Below are positions 9,176 through 19,102 of a stretch of DNA of 64,000 nucleotides, piece by piece. The notes below the pieces were generated by a model. The model did not search any database and was not told the origin of the DNA. It worked only from the letters and a program-made list of their open reading frames with translations. Location of the stretch: the NCBI GenBank assembly GCA_017521605.1, contig JAFXCD010000020.1:1-64000 (forward strand). Reading direction: 5' to 3'. Each line of letters opens with the position of its first letter. Positions within the stretch are counted from its first letter, which is position 1. The translations under genes were made by a program, and so were the position numbers. The DNA is from Lachnospiraceae bacterium. Lineage in GTDB: Bacteria; Bacillota; Clostridia; Lachnospirales; Lachnospiraceae.

Positions 9176-10810
9176 TTATTTTACAACAATTTTTCTTTGT
9201 ATCATTCGATACTCTTCTTTTAATTCCTGTTCATTCGACAATTCAAAATCCGGTTGTCCATCCTTGCGAAAATGCACCCTGCGAATACCATCACAGCGCA
9301 GATGCTCCTTAATATCCGTTTCACCATGATATGCTATCATGAGTTCGCCATCCTCATTTATAAAAAAGGAATTATGTCCGGGACCATATTCACCAGGCAC
9401 CGAATAATAAGTTAATACCGGAGTTATTCTCTTTGTCCATGAATTAATATCCAGTAAATTCTCTCTTTCATCGGCTGTAAGCAGTCCTAAAGCATAAGTA
9501 TAACCATTAGCTGCTCCACCGGAATAGGTCAGGTACACGGTATGATTCTTAACAAAACAATAAGGACCTTCATTATTAATGGTACCATCCACATTTTCCC
9601 AACCATACAAAGGACGGGTCAAAAGCACCGGTTCACTGGTAAGCTTCCATGGCTCCTTTTCATCAATTGTAGCAATATAAAGCATGGAACCGGTATCCAA
9701 AGGTGTACCTATATTCTTGCGATAGGACCATACCATATAAGAACCACTGGCAGCTCCAATATAAGTCATATCCAGAGAAATAGCATTGGGAGCTAAAGGA
9801 CTACCATCCTTTCGTACTACGGGAATAGGATTCTCCCAGCTTTCTTCGCAAATAATGGAAGCCCCCTTTTTCAACTTCATAATATGGCACTGAGGCCCCC
9901 ACATTTCACCACTAACTGCAAATAAAATGTACAATTCTCCACCAATTACATGAAACTCCGGTGCCCAGAAGGTCTGTACAAAGCCGCGTTTCTTATCCAA
10001 AGGTAATATCAGATTCTCCACTACATCATCCTTGAACAAATCTTCTATGCAGTCACCTTGACGTACATAGATACCAATATCGTCCAAATTATCATTGGTA
10101 GCCACAAAATACCATTTATCCTCCCATCTCAGAAGCACAGGATCACCATATCCTTTAGCCAAAGGAAATACAAATGACTTTTGCCCTACTCTTGCACATG
10201 CTTCATAGGTACCCGACCTTTGGAAATCTATTGTAGATTTATCCCAATATAATTTTTTCTCCACTTCAGAACCATCACTGTAAACAGCCTTTGCTGTTAT
10301 AGCATCCAGTTCTTCTTCGTTTTTTACCTCAATTGTATCCGGAAGTTTAAAATCCGTATTCCTTACCGGTCTCCAATGTGTAATGGCCTTTTGTGCAATC
10401 TCTTCCTCTACTTCCACGAATTCAGCATGTTTCCATTGCTTAATAAGCCGGCTTTCTATCAAACCCATTCGTTCGAAGTGTATAAAATCCTTAGTAGTCC
10501 ACAAAACCACCTTATTTATAGCACTATCTTCCAGACTGCCATCTTCATAGGTTCTCTGTCCGCAAATCCCATAAGTTCCCTGGTCCATATAAAAAATCTT
10601 AGGATTTCTTACACCTTTAGGGATAATGGTATCCTGATTACTAATGTCTCCCTTTTCAAACACGATTCCATAATTCTTATTTAATGGCTGAAACTTAAAA
10701 CCATCCGTACTATATGCCATATGAACACTATAGGCCAGTCCACCCGGATATTCTTCGGGATTAGCCTCTCTATTATATACCGAAAAAAATATCTTCTTCT
10801 GTTTATCCAT
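9176..10810 (-). CDS. Glycoside hydrolase family 43-like protein
   Basis: 544 residues, no signal peptide, so probably cytoplasmic. The five-bladed propeller pattern of GH43 is visible: an Asp in KGYGDPVLLRW (about residue 223), the WAPEF motif near residue 290 and a Glu in NNEGPYCFVKN (about residue 414). Residues about 155-212 look like a bacterial Ig-like insert (SDGSEVEKKLYW, GTYEACARV). GH43 enzymes are usually arabinofuranosidases or xylosidases; the exact substrate cannot be told. It starts 12 nt after the GH31 gene and is translated with it, which suggests joint breakdown of a xylose- or arabinose-containing oligosaccharide. Confidence 0.75.
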   Translation of the reverse strand: MDKQKKIFFSVYNREANPEEYPGGLAYSVHMAYSTDGFKFQPLNKNYGIVFEKGDISNQDTIIPKGVRNPKIFYMDQGTYGICGQRTYEDGSLEDSAINKVVLWTTKDFIHFERMGLIESRLIKQWKHAEFVEVEEEIAQKAITHWRPVRNTDFKLPDTIEVKNEEELDAITAKAVYSDGSEVEKKLYWDKSTIDFQRSGTYEACARVGQKSFVFPLAKGYGDPVLLRWEDKWYFVATNDNLDDIGIYVRQGDCIEDLFKDDVVENLILPLDKKRGFVQTFWAPEFHVIGGELYILFAVSGEMWGPQCHIMKLKKGASIICEESWENPIPVVRKDGSPLAPNAISLDMTYIGAASGSYMVWSYRKNIGTPLDTGSMLYIATIDEKEPWKLTSEPVLLTRPLYGWENVDGTINNEGPYCFVKNHTVYLTYSGGAANGYTYALGLLTADERENLLDINSWTKRITPVLTYYSVPGEYGPGHNSFFINEDGELMIAYHGETDIKEHLRCDGIRRVHFRKDGQPDFELSNEQELKEEYRMIQRKIVVK

Positions 10811-10822
10811 AGTAAGACCTCA

Positions 10823-12802
10823 CTACTCAAATACTTTAAGCACCTCACTGCCTGCTTTTACAAAAGCTATATACTCGTTCAGTTTAGCACCAATGACGAA
10901 CCACTTACCACCTTCATATTCCGTTCCATCCTTAGTTAATATCCATTTTCCTTTAGGCAGATATACCTGTCTTTCTGTTTGCCCCTGTTCCATAATTGGT
11001 GCAAACAAAATATCCTCACCATACATATACTGGTCTTCCAACGAATAACAAATTTCATCTTCATAAAAATCATAGAACATGGGACGCATAATAGGTGAAC
11101 CTGTCATACTGGCTATATTCATATATTTAACTGTATAGGGTTTCAGCCTCTCACGGGTTTCTATCAGCTTCTTAAGGATCTCATAATTTTCCTCACCAAA
11201 GCACCAAATTTCATTTGGTCCACCACTTTTACACATAAGTTCCGGATGCGGATTAGGCTGATCCTTTGTTCGTTTTCTATCCCCATGCAGACGCATAATA
11301 GGCGAGAACAATCCAAACTGGAACCAACGCACCAACAATTCTCTAAACTCTTCACTCTCCGTATCTCCATTCAGGAACCCACCAATATCACTGTTCCACC
11401 ATGGGATTCCGCACATAGCCATGGATAAGCCACTAGTAACACTTTGTCGAAGTGCCCGCCAGTCTGAAACAATATCTCCATTCCATACAGCAGCTCCATA
11501 TTTCTGACTTCCCGGATAAGCGGCTCGTGTAAGCGAAATCACTTCAGTCTCACCCACAGAGGTCAATCCATCATACAGCATCTTCACATAATAATAGGGA
11601 TACAGCATGGCTGTCTGTGCACCATTCCCGGGATAAAAATGCAAATGGCCAAACTGCTGGGGATGTACTTCCGGTTCTGCTTCATCCAGCCAGAAGCTGT
11701 GGATACCATAATCATAATAATTTTCCTTTATCTTACTCCACACATATTCTCTTGTATGCGGATTCATGGTATCAATAAAGGTCTGCTGACCAAAGAAATT
11801 GAAGGTACCATACTGACCATTTTCCGTGCGCACTAACATATTTTCTTCATTCATATATTCCCAATTTTCACTATTGGGATTTATAGTTGGCCATACAGAT
11901 ACAATAGGTTTGATACCCAGTTCTTTTAACTCTGTACACATTGCAGCCGGATCCGGCCAATATTTCGGTTCAAATTTCCACTCACCCTGTTCTGTCCAAT
12001 GAAAAAAGTCAATCACAATGGCATCAATGGGAATCCCACGTTTCTTATATTCCCTAGCCACCTCCAGTAACTGGTCCTGACTTTCGTATCTTAACTTACA
12101 CTGCCAGTAACCCGCAGCCCATTCAGGAAATTTAGAGGCATAGCCGGTCAAATCCGCATATATCTTCATCACGTCTGTCGGGGTATCTCCTACAAACACC
12201 AGAAAATCGGCCTGATAACAGCTCTCACTACACCATAAAATATGATTTCTGGTGGTCTCACAACGCCCCGGTGATGGATTATTCCAAAAGAAACCATATC
12301 CCAAGGATGAATACAGGAAAGGCAAAGCCGACTTTGTATTATAATGTACCAGATTGCAGGTACTTCCCTTTCTGTCGAAAGCATCTTCCGTTTCCTGACC
12401 AAGGCCATAAAAATGTTCCCCATCATTGGCTTCAAAAATCACCTTTGTACAATAATTATCTCCTTCTGTATGAATATAATTATTCACATAATCACCTTCA
12501 TATTTTCTACGAAGAATCTGCTTATCTTTACGATAAAAACTGACAATACCACCATACCAAGGGAAGCCGGCTTCTATTTTTACACTAATATCACCATTCG
12601 TTATGGTTGCCACAGATTCATCGCCTTCTATTTTACATGCATCCGGCGTAACAGGGTCCAATAAGGTCCATTTCTCATCTGACACAAAATTATTTCTTGT
12701 AGCTCTACAACGCAGACAATTTTCACCGTAAGGTTCAATTACTATCAATTCATCTCTTCTTTGAAATACCAGTCGTTTTTCCTCTAACACAATTTTACCC
12801 AT
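10823..12802 (-). CDS. Glycoside hydrolase family 31 (alpha-xylosidase/alpha-glucosidase type)
   Basis: 659 residues from ATG 12802 (GGAGAAG 8 nt upstream); the longer frame would need a TTG start without support. The GH31 barrel is clear: GIPIDAIVIDFFHW, the nucleophile Asp in FWLDEAEPE (about residue 373), the acid/base Asp in VWNGDIVSDW (about residue 443) and GIPWWNSDIGGF. GH31 enzymes release alpha-linked glucose or xylose from non-reducing ends. No signal peptide, so the substrate is imported. First gene of a two-gene operon with a GH43-like gene, divergent from an AraC regulator that probably controls it. Confidence 0.88.
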   Translation of the reverse strand: MGKIVLEEKRLVFQRRDELIVIEPYGENCLRCRATRNNFVSDEKWTLLDPVTPDACKIEGDESVATITNGDISVKIEAGFPWYGGIVSFYRKDKQILRRKYEGDYVNNYIHTEGDNYCTKVIFEANDGEHFYGLGQETEDAFDRKGSTCNLVHYNTKSALPFLYSSLGYGFFWNNPSPGRCETTRNHILWCSESCYQADFLVFVGDTPTDVMKIYADLTGYASKFPEWAAGYWQCKLRYESQDQLLEVAREYKKRGIPIDAIVIDFFHWTEQGEWKFEPKYWPDPAAMCTELKELGIKPIVSVWPTINPNSENWEYMNEENMLVRTENGQYGTFNFFGQQTFIDTMNPHTREYVWSKIKENYYDYGIHSFWLDEAEPEVHPQQFGHLHFYPGNGAQTAMLYPYYYVKMLYDGLTSVGETEVISLTRAAYPGSQKYGAAVWNGDIVSDWRALRQSVTSGLSMAMCGIPWWNSDIGGFLNGDTESEEFRELLVRWFQFGLFSPIMRLHGDRKRTKDQPNPHPELMCKSGGPNEIWCFGEENYEILKKLIETRERLKPYTVKYMNIASMTGSPIMRPMFYDFYEDEICYSLEDQYMYGEDILFAPIMEQGQTERQVYLPKGKWILTKDGTEYEGGKWFVIGAKLNEYIAFVKAGSEVLKVFE

Positions 12803-12918
12803 AAGAATTCTTCTCCATTTTACATATTTCATCTGATTCAAAGACAATATTAATATTATAATTATATCATTTTATTATATTGTTTACTTCTTCATTTTTA
12901 CCATTCACTAACACAATC

Positions 12919-12947
12919 TTGATATTTATCAATCTAATTGCTATAAT
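12919..12947 (+). promoter_or_regulatory. Sigma-A promoter of the AraC-type regulator
   Basis: TTGATA (12919-12924) and TATAAT (12942-12947), spacer 17 bp. The divergent GH31 promoter must lie in the A/T-rich stretch 12840-12900, but no single -35/-10 pair stands out. Confidence 0.75.
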
Positions 12948-12976
12948 TATTAGAAAATTATTTAGGAGAACTATTC

Positions 12977-13867
12977 ATGAGTCATGTACACATAAATGAT
13001 CATTCTTTACATGAAGATATCAAACATAGCACTAATACAGCTCCTTATTCTGTTCATTTTACAGACATACCGGGCCATATACACCCTGCGCTATATTTAC
13101 ACTGGCATGATGAGATGGAATTTCTTTACTTAACAAAAGGCCAATTATTGTTTCACATTGAAGACCGCACCTTCTTATTACAGGAGAAAGAAGGTATTTT
13201 TATTCCCCCCGGCCTGCTTCACATGGGTGAGCATGTGAATAACGGAGATTGTAGCTTCTATGCCTTTGTTTTATCTCCCGAACTTTTATTTTCTGTTTTT
13301 GATGCAGACAGATTCTATATGTATGTCCAACCTATTCTTCACAATAACATAAGTATGATTCTTCATCTGGATGGAACCACTGACTGGCACCAATCCATTC
13401 TTCACTATTTACAGCAGCTTTGTGACCCTTCCACAAATAGTGAATTGTACATAAGAGGTCTGACCTTTTTAATCTGGGACTTGCTATACCACAATCATCT
13501 ATCTGAACATGGTGTATCCTATACCTCTGCTCCTCAAATCCAGCGACTTACAGCCACTATTTCTTTTATACAGGAGCATTATCAGCAAACCATTACCTTA
13601 TCCCAGATGTCTTCTATTGCACATCTGAGTGAAGGACAGTTATGTCGCTCCTTTAAGGTCTTCACAGGAATGAGTCCCAAGCAATATCTGATTCGCTATC
13701 GTATTCTGCAAAGTTGTCAACTACTACTACAAACCGAAGAAAGTATAACAGACATTGCTCTCTCCTGTGGATTTAATAATATCAGCTACTATAACCGGGC
13801 CTTTTTTAAAATCATGAATACTACACCCGGCGAATATCGCACTTCCAATAACACATACAATTTTTGA
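12977..13867 (+). CDS. AraC-family transcriptional regulator with cupin sensor domain
   Basis: 296 residues. The N-terminal half is an AraC-type cupin (HWHDEMEFLYLTKGQ, then IFIPPGLLHMGEH), the usual sugar-sensing fold; the C-terminal about 100 residues carry two helix-turn-helix motifs, including LSEGQLCRSFK and ITDIALSCGFNNISYYNRAF. TAGGAGA precedes the ATG. It is divergent from the GH31-GH43 operon and most likely activates it in response to the glycan; the ligand is not known. Confidence 0.88.
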   Translation: MSHVHINDHSLHEDIKHSTNTAPYSVHFTDIPGHIHPALYLHWHDEMEFLYLTKGQLLFHIEDRTFLLQEKEGIFIPPGLLHMGEHVNNGDCSFYAFVLSPELLFSVFDADRFYMYVQPILHNNISMILHLDGTTDWHQSILHYLQQLCDPSTNSELYIRGLTFLIWDLLYHNHLSEHGVSYTSAPQIQRLTATISFIQEHYQQTITLSQMSSIAHLSEGQLCRSFKVFTGMSPKQYLIRYRILQSCQLLLQTEESITDIALSCGFNNISYYNRAFFKIMNTTPGEYRTSNNTYNF

Positions 13868-13896
13868 TTGTAAAAGGTAAATAAATTCGCTATAAT
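13868..13896 (+). promoter_or_regulatory. Sigma-A promoter for aroC
   Basis: TTGTAA (13868-13873) and TATAAT (13891-13896) with a 17-bp spacer, 35 nt before the aroC start. Confidence 0.7.
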
Positions 13897-13930
13897 CAAT
13901 ATATAAATTTAATAGAAATGAGGAATACCT

Positions 13931-15028
13931 ATGGCTGGTTCAACATATGGAACAATTTTTAAAATAACAACCTGGGGAGAATCCCATGGCAAAGCCTTGG
14001 GCGTCGTTATTGACGGATGTCCTGCAGGTCTTGAACTAAATGAAGCTGATATTCAGGTTTATTTAAACAGGCGCAAACCCGGACAAAGCAATATCACTAC
14101 TCCCAGAAAGGAAGCTGATGAAGTAGAAATATTATCCGGTGTATTTGAAGGCAAAACCACCGGCGCTCCCATCTCTTTGATGGTACGCAATACTTCGCAG
14201 ATTTCAAAAGACTATAGTGATATCGCCTCCTATTATCGTCCAGGTCATGCCGATTACACCTTTGATGCCAAATATGGTTTCCGTGATTACCGTGGCGGCG
14301 GACGTTCATCCGGTCGTGAAACCATTGGCCGTGTATCTGCCGGTGCCATTGCCTGTAAAATTTTAAAGCAATTGGGGATAGAAGTGATGGCCTATACGCA
14401 TAGTATCGGTCCCATCAAAATAGATGAAAAATGTTTTGAAAAGGAAGCTATTTTAGAAACCAAAACAGCCATGCCCGACCGAAATGCAGACCAAAACGCT
14501 GTTTTATACCTTGAAAACGCCATGAAAAATCTGGACTCCGTAGGTGGTGTTATGGAATGTAGAATAACCGGAGTTCCTGCCGGCATTGGAGATCCTGTTT
14601 TTGAGAAGCTGGATGCCAACCTTGCCAAAGCCATGATGTCCATTGGTGCCGTAAAAGCTGTGGAAATCGGTGATGGTACTTGCGTTTCTCAATCAACCGG
14701 TAGTACCAATAATGATTCCTTTTGTATGGAAAATGGACAAATCACCAAGAAAACCAACCACTCCGGCGGTATTTTAGGCGGCATCAGTGATGGTAGTCCC
14801 ATTATCATCCGTGCCCATGTAAAACCTACCCCTTCCATCTTCTCCACCCAGCAGACTGTGAATCAGGCAGGCGAAGAAATCGACATCAACATCAAAGGAC
14901 GTCATGACCCTATCATCGTGCCTCGTGCCGTTGTGGTTATGGAAAGCATGGCTGCCATCACCCTTCTAGATGCCATGATGGTGAATATGTCAGCCAAACT
15001 GGAATCTTTAGAGCGATTCTACAAGTAG
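13931..15028 (+). CDS. aroC: Chorismate synthase
   Basis: 365 residues, standard length. It converts 5-enolpyruvylshikimate-3-phosphate to chorismate, the last shikimate pathway step, using reduced FMN. Signatures: [18 protein letters not shown] near the N-terminus, [12 protein letters not shown] in the middle and the C-terminal [12 protein letters not shown]. The ATG is preceded by GAGGAA. It is a single-gene unit between the AraC regulator and a convergent propeller gene; its stop codon overlaps the outer arm of the palindrome at 15027-15175. Confidence 0.96.
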   Translation: MAGSTYGTIFKITTWGESHGKALGVVIDGCPAGLELNEADIQVYLNRRKPGQSNITTPRKEADEVEILSGVFEGKTTGAPISLMVRNTSQISKDYSDIASYYRPGHADYTFDAKYGFRDYRGGGRSSGRETIGRVSAGAIACKILKQLGIEVMAYTHSIGPIKIDEKCFEKEAILETKTAMPDRNADQNAVLYLENAMKNLDSVGGVMECRITGVPAGIGDPVFEKLDANLAKAMMSIGAVKAVEIGDGTCVSQSTGSTNNDSFCMENGQITKKTNHSGGILGGISDGSPIIIRAHVKPTPSIFSTQQTVNQAGEEIDINIKGRHDPIIVPRAVVVMESMAAITLLDAMMVNMSAKLESLERFYK

Positions 15029-15175
15029 ATAGCATTCTATGAGTTATAATTAGAAATAGTAAAGGCAATTAGTAATATACTTTCCTGCTGCACGAAGCGA
15101 GTTCATCCTGCGTAGGATATTATATTACTAATTGCCTTAAACTTTACTAGTCATTAAACCCATAGAATGATATCT
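15027..15175. repeat. 149-bp nested palindromic element between aroC and the lactonase-like gene
   Basis: Outer arms AGATAGCATTCTATG (15027-15041) and CATAGAATGATATCT (15161-15175) pair with one mismatch. Inner arms AAGGCAATTAGTAATATA (15062-15079) and TATATTACTAATTGCCTT (15121-15138) pair perfectly over 18 bp. The centre is richer in G/C and holds an ATCCT/AGGAT hairpin. It overlaps the stop codons of both convergent genes. It may serve as a two-way terminator but has no clear T-run, and its build resembles a mobile palindromic repeat. Confidence 0.75.
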
Positions 15176-16223
15176 ACGCCTTAATCTTGTGGAATATGAT
15201 ACAGTTTGGCTGCTGTATTTTCATGGGAGCACCATTCATGGTGATAATACCCTTGTTTAAATCCGCACGGAAGAAGGTCATGGTATCGGATTCATGATTC
15301 AGTGATACCAGAAACTGATTACCCGGAAATAATTCTGCATCCTTAGGATAGGTACCACTGATGGGCAGGCAGAAATTCGTCTTTAACATACCTGTTTTAT
15401 AGTCCACATCATATACTACTACCGAATTGTCACCTGCATTGGAGCTAAGCAGATATCTATAATCTACGGAAAAGCTTAATGCACTTGCCACTGTTCCCTG
15501 AGTAGAGTTCTTACGCAAAGTTGAAATACTTTGAATCTTTTCAAAGTAAGGAATACCGTCTTTATCCTCATACTTATACACATCAATAAAGCATTTCCAT
15601 TCATGCACAATATATATATACTTTCCGTCCTTAGATATTTTAATATGTCTTGGCCCGGATTCCAATTCACTACGAATAACATCTGCCATTTTTAATTTGC
15701 CGCGAGTCTTGTCCAAAGAGTATACATTTACATGGTCCATACCCTGATCCGCTACAAGCAAATATTTATTGTCATGAGTCATACGGGCACAATTAATATG
15801 TGGTCTGAAATTACGTTCTGCCACACTACCCAGGCCCTTATGGAAAATCTCATCCGTAATAGGACCTACTCCTCCATCCTCGAGAATCTTTAACACAGTC
15901 AGTTTTCCGTCATGATAACCTGCCACAAACAGATAACTGTCCGAATAATCGCTGGATACGTAACAGCCGCGCATACCATTGATAGGAGCAAAATTAATCA
16001 ACTCTAATCCCCCATCCGGTAAAATCTTATAAGCCTCCAAACCAAAATCTGTGATAGAATATAAAAATCTTCTGTCATGGGATATGCTGATATAAGAGGA
16101 ATTGGTAATTTCTACCTTATCCTTTTCCATAAATCTACCTTTTTCCATATCCACGTCATATATACGAATACCATGACTGTCCCCCATAGTATAGGTTGAT
16201 ACATAAGCTACATATTTTTCCAT
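15174..16223 (-). CDS. Lactonase-family beta-propeller protein (6-phosphogluconolactonase-like)
   Basis: 349 residues from ATG 16223, which has GGGAGG 8 nt upstream; the open frame runs 18 codons further without a site. The repeated blade pattern (for example FSVDYRYLLSSNAGDNSVVVYDVD and ISKDGKYIYIVHEW) marks the seven-bladed lactonase family of cycloisomerase 2 and YbhE-type 6-phosphogluconolactonases. No signal peptide. A lactonase role in sugar-acid metabolism is inferred from the family; a substrate cannot be assigned. It is convergent with aroC and divergent from potA. Confidence 0.75.
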   Translation of the reverse strand: MEKYVAYVSTYTMGDSHGIRIYDVDMEKGRFMEKDKVEITNSSYISISHDRRFLYSITDFGLEAYKILPDGGLELINFAPINGMRGCYVSSDYSDSYLFVAGYHDGKLTVLKILEDGGVGPITDEIFHKGLGSVAERNFRPHINCARMTHDNKYLLVADQGMDHVNVYSLDKTRGKLKMADVIRSELESGPRHIKISKDGKYIYIVHEWKCFIDVYKYEDKDGIPYFEKIQSISTLRKNSTQGTVASALSFSVDYRYLLSSNAGDNSVVVYDVDYKTGMLKTNFCLPISGTYPKDAELFPGNQFLVSLNHESDTMTFFRADLNKGIITMNGAPMKIQQPNCIIFHKIKA

Positions 16224-16313
16224 AAAAAAAGCCTCCCAAAAAGTCTTGAAATTACTATACCACAAAAGCATGCGCAATTAAATACTTTTTTATTGCTTTT
16301 TTCGTTATATTCA

Positions 16314-16342
16314 TTGACTTTCTATCTAATAACATATAAAAT
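16314..16342 (+). promoter_or_regulatory. Sigma-A promoter for potABCD
   Basis: TTGACT (16314-16319) and TAAAAT (16337-16342), spacer 17 bp. Confidence 0.7.
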
Positions 16343-16410
16343 TATCATATTCGGCATAAATCAATAGCTTGAATATTTATTTTTTTACCTGAAGAGAAAG
16401 GGCTGATGAA

Positions 16411-17496
16411 ATGAAAAAAGCATTGGTTAATTTGGAACACATTTCCAAATCTTATGACGGACAATTGATTCTGGACGATTTGGATCTTTATATCCGTGAA
16501 AATGAATTTCTGACATTACTGGGACCCAGTGGATGTGGCAAGACTACAACACTGCGTATACTTGGTGGTTTTGAAACGCCGGATGCCGGAAAAGTTTATT
16601 TTGATGGCGTGGATATCACTCACCTTCAACCCAATAAAAGACAATTAAATACTGTATTCCAAAAGTATGCTCTCTTTACTCATATGAATATAGCAGAGAA
16701 CATCGCTTTTGGTCTGAAAATCAAAAACAAAAGCAAGGCATATATTGATGACAAAATCAAATACGCTCTTAAGCTTGTTAATTTAGATGGTTACGAAAAG
16801 CGTATGCCGGATTCCTTAAGTGGTGGTCAACAGCAACGTATTGCCATTGCCCGTGCTATCGTTAATGAGCCTAAGCTTCTGCTTCTGGATGAGCCTTTAG
16901 GTGCATTAGATTTGAAGCTTCGTCAGGACATGCAGTACGAATTGATTCGTTTAAAAAACGAGCTTGGCATTACTTTTATTTATGTCACTCATGATCAGGA
17001 AGAAGCTCTTACCATGTCTGATACCATCGTTGTTATGAACCAAGGTTACATACAGCAGATCGGTACTCCCGAAATGATTTACAACGAACCAGAAAATGCT
17101 TTCGTTGCAGATTTCATCGGTGAGAGTAATATTATCGGTGCTACTATGATTCAAGACCGTTTGGTAGAAATCCTAGGCACTAAGTTTGCATGTGTAGATG
17201 AAGGTTTTGGTAACAATACTCCTGTTGACGTTGTTATCCGTCCCGAAGATGTAGAACTTGTTGACTTATCTACCGGTAATGATCAGGGAATTATTCAGGG
17301 AACTGTAACCCATGTTATTTTCAAGGGTGTGCACTACGAAATGGAAGTTATGGCTAATGGTTTTGAATGGCTTGTACATTCAACCGGCATGTTCCCTGTA
17401 GGCACCAAAGTTGGTATCAATGTAGATCCTTTCAATATTCAGATTATGAACAAGCCTGAGTCAGAGGACGAGGAGGCCGTAGGAGTCAATGAATAA
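16411..17496 (+). CDS. potA: Spermidine/putrescine ABC transporter ATP-binding protein
   Basis: 361 residues. ATPase of the polyamine importer. Walker [10 protein letters not shown]-loop, signature LSGGQQQR and Walker [13 protein letters not shown] are intact, and a C-terminal TOBE-type domain (from about residue 270, [11 protein letters not shown]) follows. AAAGGG lies upstream of the ATG. It opens the potABCD operon; its end overlaps potB by 8 nt. Confidence 0.94.
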   Translation: MKKALVNLEHISKSYDGQLILDDLDLYIRENEFLTLLGPSGCGKTTTLRILGGFETPDAGKVYFDGVDITHLQPNKRQLNTVFQKYALFTHMNIAENIAFGLKIKNKSKAYIDDKIKYALKLVNLDGYEKRMPDSLSGGQQQRIAIARAIVNEPKLLLLDEPLGALDLKLRQDMQYELIRLKNELGITFIYVTHDQEEALTMSDTIVVMNQGYIQQIGTPEMIYNEPENAFVADFIGESNIIGATMIQDRLVEILGTKFACVDEGFGNNTPVDVVIRPEDVELVDLSTGNDQGIIQGTVTHVIFKGVHYEMEVMANGFEWLVHSTGMFPVGTKVGINVDPFNIQIMNKPESEDEEAVGVNE

Positions 17497-18301
17497 GAAG
17501 CTTTTATCGGTACCCTTTTTGTTCTGGTCCGGATTATTCATCATTATACCTTTACTTATGGTATTCTATTACGGATTAACTGACAAGAATGGCGCCTTTA
17601 CTTTAGAAAATATAACGGCAATCTCCTCCCCCGAGCATTTAAAAGCTTTATGGGAAGCTGTAAAATTGTCCGTTTTAAGTACCATTATCTGTTTAGTACT
17701 TGCCTATCCTTTAGCCATGATATTATGCAAAAACGGAAGCAATAAAACCTCCTTTATGGTACTGATTTTTATTCTTCCCATGTGGATGAACTTTTTACTT
17801 CGTACTTTTGCATGGCTTACACTTTTGGAAAAAACCGGTGTAATTAACACTTTACTAAAATTAGTAGGTTTACCTACTATAGATATTATCAACACTCCCG
17901 GTGCCATTGTTTTGGGTATGGTATATAATTTCCTACCTTTTATGGTTTTACCTATTTATAATGTACTAATAAAAATTGACAAGAATGTTATAAATGCTGC
18001 CCGTGATTTAGGTGCAAACCCTGTTCAAACCTTTCTAAAAATCACATTACCCTTAAGTGTACCCGGCATTATCAGTGGTATTACCATGGTATTTGTACCC
18101 GCTCTCACTACCTTTATCATCTCTACCATCTTAGGTGGTAGCAAGATTTTACTGATTGGTAATGTTATTGAACAGGAATTTACACAAACCGGCAACTGGA
18201 ATTTAGGTAGTGGTTTATCCATTGTTCTGATGATGTTTATTATCTTTAACATGGTTATCAGTGCCGTTACTGACAAAGATGGGGAGGCACAGACATTATG
18301 A
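17489..18301 (+). CDS. potB: Spermidine/putrescine ABC transporter permease PotB
   Basis: 270 residues with about six membrane segments and the permease EAA-like loop ([25 protein letters not shown], near residue 170) that contacts PotA. Its start overlaps the end of potA, with AGGAG just upstream, and its stop overlaps potC in ATGA, so the three are translationally coupled. It forms the membrane channel together with PotC. Confidence 0.93.
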   Translation: MNKKLLSVPFLFWSGLFIIIPLLMVFYYGLTDKNGAFTLENITAISSPEHLKALWEAVKLSVLSTIICLVLAYPLAMILCKNGSNKTSFMVLIFILPMWMNFLLRTFAWLTLLEKTGVINTLLKLVGLPTIDIINTPGAIVLGMVYNFLPFMVLPIYNVLIKIDKNVINAARDLGANPVQTFLKITLPLSVPGIISGITMVFVPALTTFIISTILGGSKILLIGNVIEQEFTQTGNWNLGSGLSIVLMMFIIFNMVISAVTDKDGEAQTL

Positions 18302-19074
18302 TTAAGACAACCGCGCAGAAAATTTATGTGGCGCTTATCTTTATCTTTTTATATGCGCCCATCTTTACCTTAATGGTTTTATCCTTTAATGCCAGTAAAA
18401 CCCGTTCGAAATGGGGTGGTTTTACTCTGAAATGGTACAAGCAGCTATTTGAAAACAAGGACATTATGGAAGCATTATGGAATACTCTCCTAATTGCTTT
18501 TCTGTCTGCACTGATTGCTACCATTATTGGTACCATCACTTGTCTGGCATTTAATTACATGAAAAAACGTAACCGTGCCATCTTACTTGGCATGGCCAAT
18601 ATTCCCATGTTAAATGCGGAAATTGTAACAGGCATCTCTCTGATGCTTTTATTTATCAGTATAGGTATCAAATTCGGATTTCTAACCATATTGCTGGCAC
18701 ACATAACCTTCAATATACCTTATGTTATTTTAAGCGTACTGCCCCGTATGAAGCAACTGAATCCCAGCACTTACGAGGCCGCTCTGGATTTGGGATGTAA
18801 TCACTGGCAGGCATTTTTTAAGGTTACTTTTCCGGATTTACTTCCCGGTATATTATCCGGCTTTTTGATGGCATTTACCATGTCATTGGATGATTTCGTA
18901 ATCACCCACTTTACAAAGGGTCCCGGTATCGATACCCTCTCTACTAAAATATATACAGAAGTAAAGAAAGGTATTAAACCGGAAATGTATTCTTTATCTA
19001 CCATTATTTTTGTAACTGTATTGGTGCTCTTACTTTTGGTAAACTATACGCCAAAAGATAAAAAGAATAAATAA
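18298..19074 (+). CDS. potC: Spermidine/putrescine ABC transporter permease PotC
   Basis: 258 residues, about six membrane segments, with the EAA loop YEAALDLGCNHWQAFFKVTFPDLLPG near residue 160. It starts in the ATGA overlap with potB and has GGGGAGG upstream. It pairs with PotB to carry polyamines across the membrane. Confidence 0.93.
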   Translation: MIKTTAQKIYVALIFIFLYAPIFTLMVLSFNASKTRSKWGGFTLKWYKQLFENKDIMEALWNTLLIAFLSALIATIIGTITCLAFNYMKKRNRAILLGMANIPMLNAEIVTGISLMLLFISIGIKFGFLTILLAHITFNIPYVILSVLPRMKQLNPSTYEAALDLGCNHWQAFFKVTFPDLLPGILSGFLMAFTMSLDDFVITHFTKGPGIDTLSTKIYTEVKKGIKPEMYSLSTIIFVTVLVLLLLVNYTPKDKKNK

Positions 19075-19102
19075 ATAAACAAGCAAATGAGGAGAAAATA
19101 TT

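Noticed and set aside
15027-15175. Ordinary bidirectional terminator
   Set aside because: Stem length and nesting exceed a terminator and the T-run is missing, so it is listed as a repeat, although termination is possible.
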